The notes: generated by a model from the letters alone, not told the origin. DNA of 64,000 nt from Arcticibacter eurypsychrophilus (GCF_001730525.1 NZ_MDFN01000007.1:1-64000); one strand, 5' to 3'. Positions 1 to 8,923 are shown, numbered from the stretch's first letter. Numbers and translations are program-made.

Positions 1-62
1 TAGCCCGTTTACTTTTATCGGACAACAATGAATTTAAACAACCTTTTAAGTAAAGCTAATAG

Positions 63-1190
63 ATGATTATTCAAACCTTAACCTGTGGATCACTTCTATT
101 GCTTTCAATTCTTTTAGCCAGCAATCCACTGAACTTAAACTCTATTGCGAACAGGTGGCTATCCCTGCTTATTTTTTGTATTTTTTGTAGCCTTGCGGAC
201 GTGGTTTTTTATAATTCAGGTACCTACATCGCATATCCACACCTTAGGGGATTAAGTGAACTGTTTTTGTTTGCAATGGCACCTGCGCTATATTTAAGCG
301 TTGTTTATTTTACAAGTCCGGAGCATAGTTTCAAGATTATCGGATTGTTCCATTTTTTACCTTGTTTGGTTTTTTTGCTTTATCAGCTGCCATACTTTTT
401 TAATAGCAGTGAGGCAAAACGCTTTATGCAAGAGCACCCCATGCCGCTGACAACTATTGACAACTACAGAATATTTATACTAACACTAGCCGTGAAAATT
501 CAATTTCTGGTATATTGGTTATTGGCTTTTTTTCGCATCAGAAGACATCAACGAAACATTCAGTTGCTTGCTTCTGAGTTGCAATCCATTCAGCTTGATT
601 GGTTATATTACCTTCTTTTCTTTTTGCTTGGGATGTACCTTTTATGGTTAAATACGGTTTATTTTCATATTGAGTTTACAGATAAAATAACAGCACCAGC
701 TTACTTACTGGCAAGTTTCTTCATTGCTTTTTATGCCTTTAAACAAAAGGAAGTTTTCGCATATAGCGAACCGGTTTTAAAAGATCTGGATAATATCTTC
801 GAAACTACAAATGAAACCCTTTCTCAGGACAGACTCGAAGAGGAACAAGTCCAGGCTATTAAGAATAGAATCCAGAATTTTATGAGTTCAACAGAAATCT
901 ATCTGGATACAGGACTCAGTTTACCTGCACTTGCCCATGCAACGGGCTACGCGGTTCATGATCTTTCTTTTGTGATTAACAGAGGCTTTAATGAAAATTT
1001 TTATCAGTTCATCAATTCATACCGGCTCGAAAAGGCAAAGATTCTGCTACGTTCTGCGGATTGCCAGCATCTGAATATTGCTGGAATTGCTTTTGCCTGC
1101 GGTTTTAACTCCAAAACGGTATTTAATACAGCTTTTAAAAAGCTTACAGGGCTTACACCTTCTGAATATAAGAAAGCGGGCAGCGAATAA
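63..1190 (+). CDS. Membrane-anchored AraC-family transcriptional regulator
   Basis: The 375-residue product has about seven hydrophobic segments in its first 230 residues (roughly 7-20, 33-52, 64-84, 92-112, 135-160, 178-198 and 211-228), a linker, and a C-terminal AraC-type double helix-turn-helix at about 275-372. The HTH ends in the family-typical GFNSKTVFNTAFKKLTGLTP. This arrangement is common in Bacteroidota, where the membrane part is thought to sense an envelope or extracellular signal; the signal here is unknown. The ATG at 63 is the first in frame, and the first hydrophobic segment starts within a few residues of it. The serine hydrolase downstream starts 93 bp later and may be a target or operon partner. 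Family assignment is firm; the role is inferred. Confidence 0.88.
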   Translation: MIIQTLTCGSLLLLSILLASNPLNLNSIANRWLSLLIFCIFCSLADVVFYNSGTYIAYPHLRGLSELFLFAMAPALYLSVVYFTSPEHSFKIIGLFHFLPCLVFLLYQLPYFFNSSEAKRFMQEHPMPLTTIDNYRIFILTLAVKIQFLVYWLLAFFRIRRHQRNIQLLASELQSIQLDWLYYLLFFLLGMYLLWLNTVYFHIEFTDKITAPAYLLASFFIAFYAFKQKEVFAYSEPVLKDLDNIFETTNETLSQDRLEEEQVQAIKNRIQNFMSSTEIYLDTGLSLPALAHATGYAVHDLSFVINRGFNENFYQFINSYRLEKAKILLRSADCQHLNIAGIAFACGFNSKTVFNTAFKKLTGLTPSEYKKAGSE

Positions 1191-1283
1191 TCATCTTTAC
1201 GTAGAAGAAAGATGTTCGGATGGATAAGATTGAACATTTCTAAAGAATTATTTTTTGAGATTGGCTTAAACTTTATAAATCAG

Positions 1284-3164
1284 ATGAAAAATTACCTTAG
1301 CCATTTACTTATTCTTCTACTATGCCTGTCTTTGAGGGGATATGCTAGTCAGGAATCCACACATGATCTGAACGCTTCAGCCATTGATTCTATGCTGGTG
1401 CAACTAGAAAAGGCAATTGAGGAAGCACACATGCCCGGACTTATGATTGCCATAGCAAACCGGGATGGTATACTCTATAGTGGTGGTATAGGGTATTCTA
1501 GCCTCGAAAGCAGGAGGAAAGTAAATGGAAAAACATCCTTTAGATTCGCATCGGTAACCAAAATGTTTACTGCCCTGGCCATCGAAAAGCTAATCAGTGA
1601 AGGGCGGTTTAGGCTTGACGATACCCTAAAGAAAATCGCACCGGAGATTCCTTTTGAGAGCCCTTGGGAAAAGGACTCGCCCTTGCGGGTTGTGCATTTG
1701 CTCGAACATACGGCCGGTTTTGAAGATGTACAGCTAGGGCGAATGATAGCGCCAGATAATAAAAGTTTGCATGGACTTGCAGCACTGGAATTTCATAAAT
1801 CTTCACTTCGCTCCAGATGGAAGCCTGGAGAACGAATGTCTTATTCTAATCCCGGATATGAGGTTTTAGGATACCTAATAGAAAAATTTTCAGGAATGAG
1901 TGTTAAAAATTATATTGAGAAAAACATTCTTTCGCCAATGGGAATGAAAAATAGCTTGATTACAAGCGACAACCATAAAATAAAGAACTTGTCTACGGCT
2001 TATCATTTTAATGGAAATGGATATGTCGTACTTTCACCTTACACGTTGTCGAGTAATGGGGCAACTGGCAACCTGATTTCCTGTGCTGACGATATTGCCA
2101 TCTATTTAAATAGTTTGTTGAATTATCATAAGGGTATAGATATTCCTAAAACTTCCATAGTAGATATGGATATTATTCACAGCTCTCTTGCTTCAAAAAG
2201 GGGACTGCAAACCGGCTATGCCCTGGGAAACGAAATTTTCCCAAATAACAATCGAATCACTTTCAGGGGGCACAATGGATTAGGCGAAGGATTCAATTCC
2301 TGGATATTTTACAACAGAGCGCATGGCATTGCCTACGCTATCGCTAATAATTCAGGAGAAAATAACTGGCGGATCTCTCAGATAATTGAGTCATTTATCA
2401 CCAGGCATGTTAGCATTATACCCTCAAAAGAAAGTCAGGAAAACCTTGCCCGCTTCCATTCCTTTACGGGGTATTATGCATTTGCAAATCCTAAAAACGA
2501 CCGTTGGGATTTTCTTAAAAGAATATTTAACGGGGTTAATTTAAGCTTGTTGGGAAATAAAATCATCCTGAAAAATAACAGTGGAGGTATTGATACACTT
2601 ATATACGTGGAGAAGAATCTTTTCAGGCACCAATCTGACATAATACCTTCATTCATTCTTTCGCGAGATGACAATGGTGTTCCTTTTATCCAGGGTTATT
2701 CGAATTCTCTCTTTTTTACAAAAACCGGAAAAGCACCAATCTTACTGCAGCAATATCTTTTTTACCTGGGCTTTTTTTCGATTCTTGTTTCCCTGGTATG
2801 TGGAATCGTTGGTATTGTCCTTTTGGTTCTGAAAAAGATAAATCTTAAAAGATTTTCATTACTCTGGATGCCAGCAATGGCAACAGCAAGCGGCCTACTG
2901 TCTTACAGAAAATTAGTCCTGACCGATGAGGTAAATAAAGTTGCCTTTGCATCAGTAAATACTACAACATTATTTATACTTTTTGCCAGTGTAGGTTTTG
3001 GAGTTTTCACTGTAGTTTCACTCGTTCAGCTTATTAGGCAATGGAATACCTTAACAAATACATTCTTAAAAGCATTACTGACATTTATCATTGTGATGCT
3101 ATGTTATCTCACTGGAATATTTTTCATAAACGGATGGATAGGTGTTTGTACTTGGAATTTGTAG
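1284..3164 (+). CDS. Serine hydrolase of the beta-lactamase/penicillin-binding (AmpC-like) family with C-terminal membrane segments
   Basis: The product is 626 residues from the ATG at 1284. An ATG at 1212 is in frame, but only the later start puts the signal peptide MKNYLSHLLILLLCLSLRGY at the N-terminus. The catalytic SxxK motif is S90-V-T-K93 and the second motif is Y187-S-N; an HNG motif near residue 332 can serve as the third. After the hydrolase domain comes a lipocalin-like spacer and then four predicted transmembrane helices in the last 150 residues. Such proteins are exported esterases or D-aminopeptidases rather than true beta-lactamases in most cases. It follows the membrane AraC regulator on the same strand. 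The substrate cannot be told from sequence. Confidence 0.85.
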   Translation: MKNYLSHLLILLLCLSLRGYASQESTHDLNASAIDSMLVQLEKAIEEAHMPGLMIAIANRDGILYSGGIGYSSLESRRKVNGKTSFRFASVTKMFTALAIEKLISEGRFRLDDTLKKIAPEIPFESPWEKDSPLRVVHLLEHTAGFEDVQLGRMIAPDNKSLHGLAALEFHKSSLRSRWKPGERMSYSNPGYEVLGYLIEKFSGMSVKNYIEKNILSPMGMKNSLITSDNHKIKNLSTAYHFNGNGYVVLSPYTLSSNGATGNLISCADDIAIYLNSLLNYHKGIDIPKTSIVDMDIIHSSLASKRGLQTGYALGNEIFPNNNRITFRGHNGLGEGFNSWIFYNRAHGIAYAIANNSGENNWRISQIIESFITRHVSIIPSKESQENLARFHSFTGYYAFANPKNDRWDFLKRIFNGVNLSLLGNKIILKNNSGGIDTLIYVEKNLFRHQSDIIPSFILSRDDNGVPFIQGYSNSLFFTKTGKAPILLQQYLFYLGFFSILVSLVCGIVGIVLLVLKKINLKRFSLLWMPAMATASGLLSYRKLVLTDEVNKVAFASVNTTTLFILFASVGFGVFTVVSLVQLIRQWNTLTNTFLKALLTFIIVMLCYLTGIFFINGWIGVCTWNL

Positions 3165-3445
3165 AATGGTTCAGAAATTGAGTCAAAAGCAGCAGCCTCG
3201 AGTATTAGGGTTTGTAGCTACAATCAAAGTATTACTGTTGGTCTCAAAAAAGGATTGAATAGTATTAGCATACGAAATGCCATGGGATTTTATCCACTAC
3301 GATAACTTTAGAGATGGAGTGGAAAAGTAATATAACTTATAAAGATAACTCTGATATCATTTTTTATCCCTATAGTGCTGTAGCTACAAAGACTATAGCC
3401 ATTATCATAGCTATAGTCTTGATATTAGTTTTTGGTATTTTTTAA
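3165..3445 (+). pseudogene. Coding-like remnant downstream of the serine hydrolase
   Basis: This roughly 300-base gap holds no intact gene. Directly after the stop of the serine hydrolase, the same frame stays open for about 46 codons, including VGLKKGLNSISIRNAMGFYP. This resembles the end of a carbohydrate-binding beta-sandwich (a V.LKKG.N.I.. strand pattern). A shifted frame then continues with ITLEMEWKSN and ends at 3445 in a hydrophobic stretch (TIAIIIAIVLILVFGIF). The pieces would join if a frameshift near 3300 were repaired. I read it as the decayed tail of a lost gene; the family is a guess. Confidence 0.25.
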
Positions 3446-3481
3446 TTTAAAAACAGTCGTTTTCTAAGATGCAGAACAAGG

Positions 3482-4048
3482 TTATAAAGTTGTGAGTAAC
3501 TCTCTATTCAATTCTTCCAAACATAAAATTAATCGTTTAGAATGTTCCTTAGCGCTTCGTGTAATTTCTTCTGCAGAATAGCCAGCAGCTGTAGACGTTC
3601 CGTGGAAATATATGGGATCAATAAAGTTCATCTTGGCATAGTATGCAGTTTGTTCGATATTTTTACAAAAATCTAAAATGGGAAAGTGATGGTCGCCAAG
3701 CGTTTGGTACCCATTTTTAGGCGCACCTACTGTAAAGCTAGCTAAAAAGTTCTTTCCCTTTAATTTATCACCCTTTGATCCATATGCGAATTGATATTCA
3801 AAAACAACGTCGAACCATTGTTTCAAGATTGCAGGCATATTATACCAGTAGAAGGGATATTGAAATACTATAGTAGTATGCTCCAACAATGCTGTTTGTT
3901 CTGCTTTAACATCAATATTATAATCAGGATATAAGTCAAACAGATTACGAACTTCAATACCCATATTACTATTCAGTAGTTCCTCAATGATGATTTTATT
4001 TGCAAAAGAATTTTGAAAGTTCGGATGTGCCAGGATCACTAATGCCAT
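3482..4048 (-). CDS. NAD(P)H:quinone oxidoreductase-like flavoprotein (MdaB/KefF/NQO family)
   Basis: The product is a 188-residue flavodoxin-like protein. It begins with the FMN/FAD phosphate-binding segment LAHPNFQNSFANK and has the family signature YPFYWYNMPAILKQWFD at about residues 80-96, followed by the GAPKNGY loop. Members transfer two electrons from NAD(P)H to quinones or similar electrophiles in the cytoplasm, using a bound flavin. The length is usual for the family. It is transcribed divergently from an HxlR regulator 119 bp away, and the two promoters interlock, which strongly suggests that the regulator controls this gene. A quinone or aldehyde stress role is inferred. Confidence 0.85.
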   Translation of the reverse strand: MALVILAHPNFQNSFANKIIIEELLNSNMGIEVRNLFDLYPDYNIDVKAEQTALLEHTTIVFQYPFYWYNMPAILKQWFDVVFEYQFAYGSKGDKLKGKNFLASFTVGAPKNGYQTLGDHHFPILDFCKNIEQTAYYAKMNFIDPIYFHGTSTAAGYSAEEITRSAKEHSKRLILCLEELNRELLTTL

Positions 4049-4078
4049 ATTTATACGTTTTAATTAAACTAATTTTAG

Positions 4079-4148
4079 ACTATACTTTTTATAGTTGCAA
4101 AACTATATATAGGTTTATATCTTTGCAATAACTATCAAGATTGATAGT
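4079..4148. promoter_or_regulatory. Interlocked divergent promoters and inverted repeats between flavoprotein and HxlR genes
   Basis: Rightward promoter: TTG at 4095-4097, a 20-bp spacer, and -7 TATCTTTG at 4118-4125. Leftward promoter: -33 (CAA on the plus strand) at 4126-4128 and -7 (TAGTTTTG on the minus strand) at 4098-4105, also with a 20-bp spacer. The two promoters overlap completely and are bounded by the inverted repeat TTGCAAA/TTTGCAA. Further palindromes lie at 4079-4095 (ACTATA-N5-TATAGT), 4103-4112 (CTATATATAG) and 4131-4148 (ACTATCA-N4-TGATAGT), the last near the expected HxlR start point. A single repressor bound here would shut both genes. Confidence 0.7.
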
Positions 4149-4167
4149 ATATTAAATCTTTATTACC

Positions 4168-4527
4168 TTGAAATTTGAATGTCAAAATGATCTTGTTGAG
4201 ATGTCTGGTAAGTTGTATCCATGTACCGTAAGCCTGGCTATGGATATAATAGGGGGGAAGTGGAAAACTGTTATCCTTTATCATCTGAAAGATTCAAAGA
4301 AGCGGTATAGTGAATTAAGGAAAGATATGCCTACGGTGACTGAAAGAACATTGAGTCTGCAACTAAAGGAATTGCAAAAAGACGGTATGGTATCCCGGAC
4401 CGTTTACGGTGTAAAGCCTCCCATCAGGGTTGAATATTGTCTCACTGATTTTGGACAATCATTTCTTCCAGTGTTACAAGCAATTACGAATTGGGGTAAC
4501 CGGATTGCTTCGGAAAGCGCTACTTAA
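4168..4527 (+). CDS. HxlR-family winged-helix transcriptional regulator
   Basis: The product is 119 residues with the HxlR signature IIGGKWKTVILYHL (about 28-41), then the recognition helix region VTERTLSLQLKELQKDG and the wing GVKPPIRVEYCLTDFG. The start is the TTG at 4168; the next in-frame ATG would remove the N-terminal segment that contains Cys5 and precedes the domain. Cys5 and Cys18 are positioned like the redox-sensing N-terminal cysteine of quinone-responsive HxlR proteins such as YodB. The divergent neighbour is a quinone-reductase-like flavoprotein, which matches that role. The family call is firm; redox sensing is inferred. Confidence 0.88.
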   Translation: MKFECQNDLVEMSGKLYPCTVSLAMDIIGGKWKTVILYHLKDSKKRYSELRKDMPTVTERTLSLQLKELQKDGMVSRTVYGVKPPIRVEYCLTDFGQSFLPVLQAITNWGNRIASESAT

Positions 4528-4630
4528 TGAAAATAATTGGAATAGAGAATTAGCCACTAGATCACAGAATTTTCCGGTAAAGCAGCGGGCATGGGATAAG
4601 CAATTTTTGCGGATTGAATCAGGCAAGTAG

Positions 4631-4893
4631 TTCTACGTTTTTATGCTTGAAACGATTTCACTTGCCCCTATCAAAAGTTAAACTTGTGAATGCCGATGAT
4701 GTTGCTTTCAATTCAGCTATTAAAGCCGCTGGTGTGCATCTTGTAACATTAACGATTTTTTGAAGCATAAACTTGATAGCATATATGTTCTTGATCAAAG
4801 ATATCGTGAAGCAACAACCATGTTAAATAGTGGCTATGATTGTATTTGCATTTTTTACTACATTGTATTCAGACCTACTATTTATTTATAAAA
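4631..4893 (+). other. Intergenic stretch with a frameshifted coding-like fragment
   Basis: No intact gene is seen. From about 4667 one frame reads KLVNADDVAFNSAIKAAGV and stops just after a run of six T at 4756-4761. A shifted frame continues with KLDSIYVLDQRYREATTML to about 4850. The change of frame at the T run suggests a slipped, decayed gene. I do not recognise the family. Confidence 0.2.
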
Positions 4894-5484
4894 ATGGAGA
4901 CTAAAGATTTATTGCAGCAAGTAGGTTTTATTAAGGAGATTGATAAATTAAAGTATATCCAGCGCAAAACTAAACTGTTTAATAGTGATCGATGCGAAAA
5001 TGACGCAGAGCATAGTTGGCATTTAGCAATGATGACTATTATTTTAGCCGAACACGCAAATCAGCCGATTAACGTACTTAAAGTTTTGAAAATGGTATTA
5101 ATCCATGATATTGTAGAAATCGACGCAGGTGACACATTTCTTTATGACACAACTAAAAGTCATGATAATACAGAAGAGGAACTTTTAGCCGCAAAACGCA
5201 TTTTCGGTTTGTTACCAGCTAACCAGGCAAAAGAATTTATAGATATATGGATGGAATTTGAAGAGGGGTTTACTGAAGAGGCAAAATTCGCAAGGTCTAT
5301 GGACAGGTTTGAACCATTGCTGCAAAATACTTCGAACAATGGTGGAACCTGGGCTGAATTCAATGTGAATTACGAGAAAGTTTATAATAAGAAAAAAGTC
5401 ATCGAAAACGGTTCGAGATCTATCTGGAATTATGCTGAAAGTTTAATAAATGATAGCGTGGAGAAAGGAATTCTTAAAAAATAA
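4894..5484 (+). CDS. HD-domain hydrolase (YfbR-like nucleotidase type)
   Basis: The product is 196 residues from the ATG at 4894. The frame opens at 4840, but the extra residues are hydrophobic and unlike the family, which starts close to METKDLLQQVGFIKEIDKLK. Metal ligands fit an HD domain: His in DAEHSWH (about 41-47), the HD pair in LIHDIVEID (about 69-77), and a later Asp in SMDRFEP. Related proteins include 5'-deoxynucleotidases and other small metal-dependent phosphohydrolases in the cytoplasm. The substrate is unknown. It stands alone between remnants, with no operon partner on its strand. Confidence 0.85.
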   Translation: METKDLLQQVGFIKEIDKLKYIQRKTKLFNSDRCENDAEHSWHLAMMTIILAEHANQPINVLKVLKMVLIHDIVEIDAGDTFLYDTTKSHDNTEEELLAAKRIFGLLPANQAKEFIDIWMEFEEGFTEEAKFARSMDRFEPLLQNTSNNGGTWAEFNVNYEKVYNKKKVIENGSRSIWNYAESLINDSVEKGILKK

Positions 5485-5644
5485 TTGTTGATTATAGATT
5501 CGTTTACGATGTCATCTATAAAGTTCTTTACCAATTTTGTTAACTTTTCAGAATCAGGATTTTCGGGCTCATCTATCATAGTACCTTTTCTTTCTCAATT
5601 GACACATTAACAATTGACAATTCAAAGGTTGCGATTACTTTAGG

Positions 5645-6553
5645 TCAAAACTGTTCATCAGTAAGTTCCTTGTTTAAAATTGCACCAGCAAGGTTTCCAG
5701 TATATACAGAATTAGCGATAGAGCGCATCATAGCCGCATTGTCACCACAAGCATAAATCCCTTTTACAGTTGTTGCCTGAAAATTATCTACCTTCAGATA
5801 ACCTTGTTCTGTTAATTCACAACCTAGTGAGAGTGGAATATCTGAATTTTGAGTAAATGGAATAGCTGCATACAGTACACTAAAGCTTCTTTTGCTGCCA
5901 TCGTTGAAAACTACATTTCTTATTTGTCCATTCTCATGCTCTATTTCAGAAAATTCAGTCTCTATAATTTCAATTTTATGCTGACTTAGTTTAGAAACTT
6001 CTTCTGGATTGAAATCAGCCTTGCACGTAGTCAAAATCGTGATATCATTTGTTAGATTATTGATCAGCGAAGCCAGGTGAAGCCCTCTTGCTCCATTCGC
6101 CAGAATAGCTGTCTTCTGACTGCGAAGTTCATATCCGTGACAATAGGGACAATGTACTACAGAAATTCCCCAACATTCCGCAAAGCCTTTTATATCTGGC
6201 ATAATATCCTTTATCCCTGTTGCAAAAATCAATTTCTTTGATTGGAATTCCTGGCCGGTATGCGTATTAACTACAAAACCGTTTTTATTTTTCTTCCCAC
6301 TAACCGCCAGATCATCTATTATTTTTATTGTGCTGTACTTTAATACCTCTGCTCGCGCTTTTTCTGCAATTACACCTGGTTTCTCACCATCCTGTGTAAG
6401 GAAGTTATGAGAATGGGGAGTCTGTCGGTTGCAGCGCAGTCCGCTATCAATTATTAAAACTTCCCTCAATGACCGTCCCAATGCCATGGCTGCGGATAGT
6501 CCTGCGTAGCTTCCTCCAATAATTATCACTTCAAATTTTTTAGCGTCTTCCAT
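5645..6553 (-). CDS. Thioredoxin-reductase-like FAD/NAD(P) oxidoreductase
   Basis: The 302-residue product has an N-terminal FAD-binding GGSYAGLSAA motif (about 13-22), the redox pair C135-P-Y-C138 in VVHCPYCHGYE, and a C-terminal FAD motif GIYACGDNAA. This is the architecture of low-molecular-weight thioredoxin reductase, but the NADPH motif GxGxxA is replaced by ILANGARGLH. That placement is typical of the stand-alone TrxR-like group seen next to regulators rather than of the housekeeping TrxB. It is divergent from a Fur-family gene, and the shared spacer has a strong inverted repeat, so peroxide or metal-dependent control is likely. The physiological electron acceptor is not evident. Confidence 0.85.
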   Translation of the reverse strand: MEDAKKFEVIIIGGSYAGLSAAMALGRSLREVLIIDSGLRCNRQTPHSHNFLTQDGEKPGVIAEKARAEVLKYSTIKIIDDLAVSGKKNKNGFVVNTHTGQEFQSKKLIFATGIKDIMPDIKGFAECWGISVVHCPYCHGYELRSQKTAILANGARGLHLASLINNLTNDITILTTCKADFNPEEVSKLSQHKIEIIETEFSEIEHENGQIRNVVFNDGSKRSFSVLYAAIPFTQNSDIPLSLGCELTEQGYLKVDNFQATTVKGIYACGDNAAMMRSIANSVYTGNLAGAILNKELTDEQF

Positions 6554-6649
6554 ATTTGTATTCCTTTTATTAGCGAGGCAAGGCCAATTGTTTGGCTACT
6601 TCTCTCTTGCGATTTTTACATGCTTATTTGGCAAAGTTAGAAACTCTAC

Positions 6650-6678
6650 TTATTATTGCAACTTAATCGCAATAATAA
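6650..6678. promoter_or_regulatory. Inverted repeat, candidate Fur/Zur/PerR-type operator
   Basis: Arms TTATTATTGC (6650-6659) and GCAATAATAA (6669-6678) are a perfect 10-bp inverted repeat around a 9-bp spacer. A smaller palindrome CGAC-AAA-GTCG follows at 6682-6692, ending 9 bp before the Fur-family start codon. The site lies between two divergent genes, so the Fur-family protein may repress itself and the flavoprotein here. Confidence 0.55.
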
Positions 6679-6701
6679 TAACGACAAAGTCGCAATACCA
6701 A

Positions 6702-7076
6702 ATGAAACGAAGGAGTACGCCAACAAAAGAAGCTGTTATTTCGGTCCTTAATGCCAGTAACAAAGCAATGAGCCAGGACGCAATAGAGCACAAAATAGAA
6801 ATAGAAATTGACAGGGCTACAATCTATCGAGTCTTAAATCAATTTTGTGAGGATGGAATTGTCCATAAGATTATAGCTGATGATGGTAAACAGTATTTTG
6901 CTATATGCAAGAAATGCGATGATCAGAAATTGCCCGACAACCATTTCCATTTCCGATGCTCAAGCTGTCAAACAATTGAATGTCTTCCTGCACTCGTTCA
7001 CTTTTCGGTTCCAGAAAGTTATAAAGTCGAAAGATTCAATTGTATTCTTATCGGAAAGTGTAAGGATTGTTCCTAA
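6702..7076 (+). CDS. Fur-family metal/peroxide-responsive transcriptional repressor
   Basis: The product is 124 residues from the ATG at 6702. The frame opens at 6588, but only the shorter protein starts like the family (MKRRSTPTKEAVISVLNAS). The winged helix spans about 8-70, with IDRATIYRVLNQF as recognition helix. The dimerisation part carries HFHFRCSSCQTIECLP, where HxHF and CxxC are metal ligands, and a C-terminal CKDC forms the second half of a structural Cys4 zinc site. Whether it is Fur, Zur or PerR cannot be settled from this. The divergent TrxR-like flavoprotein favours a redox or metal stress role. Confidence 0.88.
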   Translation: MKRRSTPTKEAVISVLNASNKAMSQDAIEHKIEIEIDRATIYRVLNQFCEDGIVHKIIADDGKQYFAICKKCDDQKLPDNHFHFRCSSCQTIECLPALVHFSVPESYKVERFNCILIGKCKDCS

Positions 7077-7441
7077 TCGTTCAATACTTACGAACAGGGG
7101 GGAGAAGATAATTTACCTAATCAATTGATATCGCTTGATTGACAACTAAAGCAGTAGCGGAGTGAAAATATAAGGAATGAAATAAAAGCATTCCGAATAG
7201 TTAAGAAGTGATTCCAGCTGCGTGATAATGTTAACATGGCTGAACTTATCCATGTTAAAAATAGGGCTGATGAAGATTATAAATTGATTGGTTGCATTAA
7301 AGTCAAATCTGATTGTACACATTAGGCGAAATGGGTATAGTTTAACTGCATATAGGCCGCTTCCTTTTCAATCTTTTATGACATAATTGCTGCTGATAGT
7401 TTGTTCTCATTTGCAACCCTCCTTAATCAGAATACGGTATA
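7077..7441. other. Convergent intergenic spacer
   Basis: This spacer separates the ends of the Fur-family gene (+) and the acyltransferase gene (-). The only clear structure is an inverted repeat TTAACATGG (7231-7239) / CCATGTTAA (7250-7258). It has no T tract, so it is not a convincing terminator. No gene is seen. Confidence 0.4.
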
Positions 7442-8551
7442 TTAAACACCGCCAGCTTTCTGTTTAGCCAACCTTTTATGGCTTAAATACTTCCTTACGG
7501 GGATATCGTAAATTACCATTACCAGGTATGCAGCTCCAACCAGCAGGATTAGCCCGGCGATAATGATGAGAGCCAATTGCTGAGTGCCAGGCTTATGGCT
7601 GGCGTAATAATTGCCGAACATCCATAACACCGCATAATGGGTCATGTACAATGGGTAGGAGATCTTTCCCGAAAAAATGCACAACTTTTTAAAGCCAGGT
7701 GTTAGCACAGATCCTGCGCCCAAAGCTATCAGCAAAGGAAAGTAAAACAGTACGATAAAAGGTTCAGATAACCAGTTCCATTTTGAGAATGGCACGATAA
7801 AGGCCAGGAACAATAATATGGCCAGGCCCATAAATCCGAGCTTATTTTTGATGATCCAGTTAGAACGGTAAATAAGTAAGCCTGCTAAAAAGGAATATGA
7901 TATCCGGGCGCTCCCGTCCCAAAAGGTTGGGCCGCTCCAGCCACCCAACAAATTGCCCGAACGGTAACTAACAAAGCAAATGGCCAGGGCCGAAAGTAAA
8001 GTCAACAGCAACAGATAGCTGCGGCCAATCCGATAAAGCACAAATGCATAAACAATATTGGCCATGTATTCCCAAAACAACGACCATGCCGGTGCATTAA
8101 AACTGAAGAGGTTAAAGCCACGGTCAGCTATTACAGGTAGGGGAATAAGCAGTACCGAGCAAATGAAAACTAAAACAATTTTACCTGTGCTATACAATTC
8201 AGGATGGCCTCCAAATGGATCGAACAAAAATGCCAGAAGGCCTAATACCGATCCTGCTACAACCAGCGGGTGCAGCCGGATGATCCTGGATACAAAAAAA
8301 TTGAGAACCCCCATTTTTGCTATACGGTCGTCATAGGCATATCCGATCACAAATCCTGAAAGGCAAAAGAAGAAATCGACAGCCAAAAAACCGTGGCCTA
8401 TAAAGTTCTTGCTGGCATCGGTATAAGCCCATTCCATAAAATGGAACGTTACAATGGCCAAGGCGGCAATGCCCCTTAATCCGTCGAGAACATCAAAATG
8501 CTGTTTTGTTTGCAGAATTGTTGCGGTGGTCTTGTTCGTATCCATCTTCAT
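7442..8551 (-). CDS. Membrane acyltransferase, acyltransferase-3 (OafA/YrhL) family
   Basis: The product is 369 residues with about ten hydrophobic segments. The family signature lies at the N-terminus: LDGLRGIAALAIVTFHFMEW (about 21-40), whose Arg and His are conserved, followed by GFLAVDFFFCLSGFVIGYAY with the FFxLSGF motif. A short ISYPLYMTHY near the C-terminus is also typical. Members transfer acetyl or other acyl groups from the cytoplasm to extracytoplasmic glycans or lipids. No glycan synthesis genes are adjacent, so the acceptor is unknown. It is divergent from the NmrA-like gene. Confidence 0.9.
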   Translation of the reverse strand: MKMDTNKTTATILQTKQHFDVLDGLRGIAALAIVTFHFMEWAYTDASKNFIGHGFLAVDFFFCLSGFVIGYAYDDRIAKMGVLNFFVSRIIRLHPLVVAGSVLGLLAFLFDPFGGHPELYSTGKIVLVFICSVLLIPLPVIADRGFNLFSFNAPAWSLFWEYMANIVYAFVLYRIGRSYLLLLTLLSALAICFVSYRSGNLLGGWSGPTFWDGSARISYSFLAGLLIYRSNWIIKNKLGFMGLAILLFLAFIVPFSKWNWLSEPFIVLFYFPLLIALGAGSVLTPGFKKLCIFSGKISYPLYMTHYAVLWMFGNYYASHKPGTQQLALIIIAGLILLVGAAYLVMVIYDIPVRKYLSHKRLAKQKAGGV

Positions 8552-8923
8552 GTATATCCTGTCGGATTAAGCTTAATGTGGCAATTATGCCTGGTTTGCT
8601 ATTGCTCCAAGTTATATAAATTAGCTATCCAATCAAAATTAGAGCGATACATTAGTAGTTTGGGTACAAAAAATTAGGCATTCAAAAGACATTGAAAAAT
8701 TCGCTGCTAAATATGCTTAAATTTATACTATTGACTGCCTTGCTATAAACAATCCGGCAGTTAACCAGGTGACAAGCAGGATGCATATTTTTTCTCTGCC
8801 GTCTTGGAAACAGAGATAGCAAAAATCTAATAAACATATTCTATTTTTGACTACAAAAAAAGTTGATTAGGATACATCTGCTAATCACTGGCTACCGACC
8901 TTTAGAAAAACAAAAATGCAATT
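8552..8923. other. Divergent intergenic spacer
   Basis: This spacer lies between the starts of the acyltransferase (-) and the NmrA-like gene (+). A -7-like element TATTTTTG at 8842-8849 points to the right, but no matching -33 TTG is seen. Nothing else is recognised. Confidence 0.35.

Noticed and set aside
1284-3164. Beta-lactam resistance gene
   Set aside because: It has SxxK and YxN motifs, but the added membrane domain and family context fit an exported esterase or peptidase better.
4430-4630. Open frame of 66 codons overlapping the end of the HxlR gene
   Set aside because: It lies mostly out of frame inside a confident gene and has no family features.
5430-5579. Minus-strand 49-codon open frame starting MIDEPENPDSEKLTKLVKNF
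   Set aside because: It overlaps the end of the HD-domain gene, matches no family I know, and its second half has no coding character; too weak to annotate.
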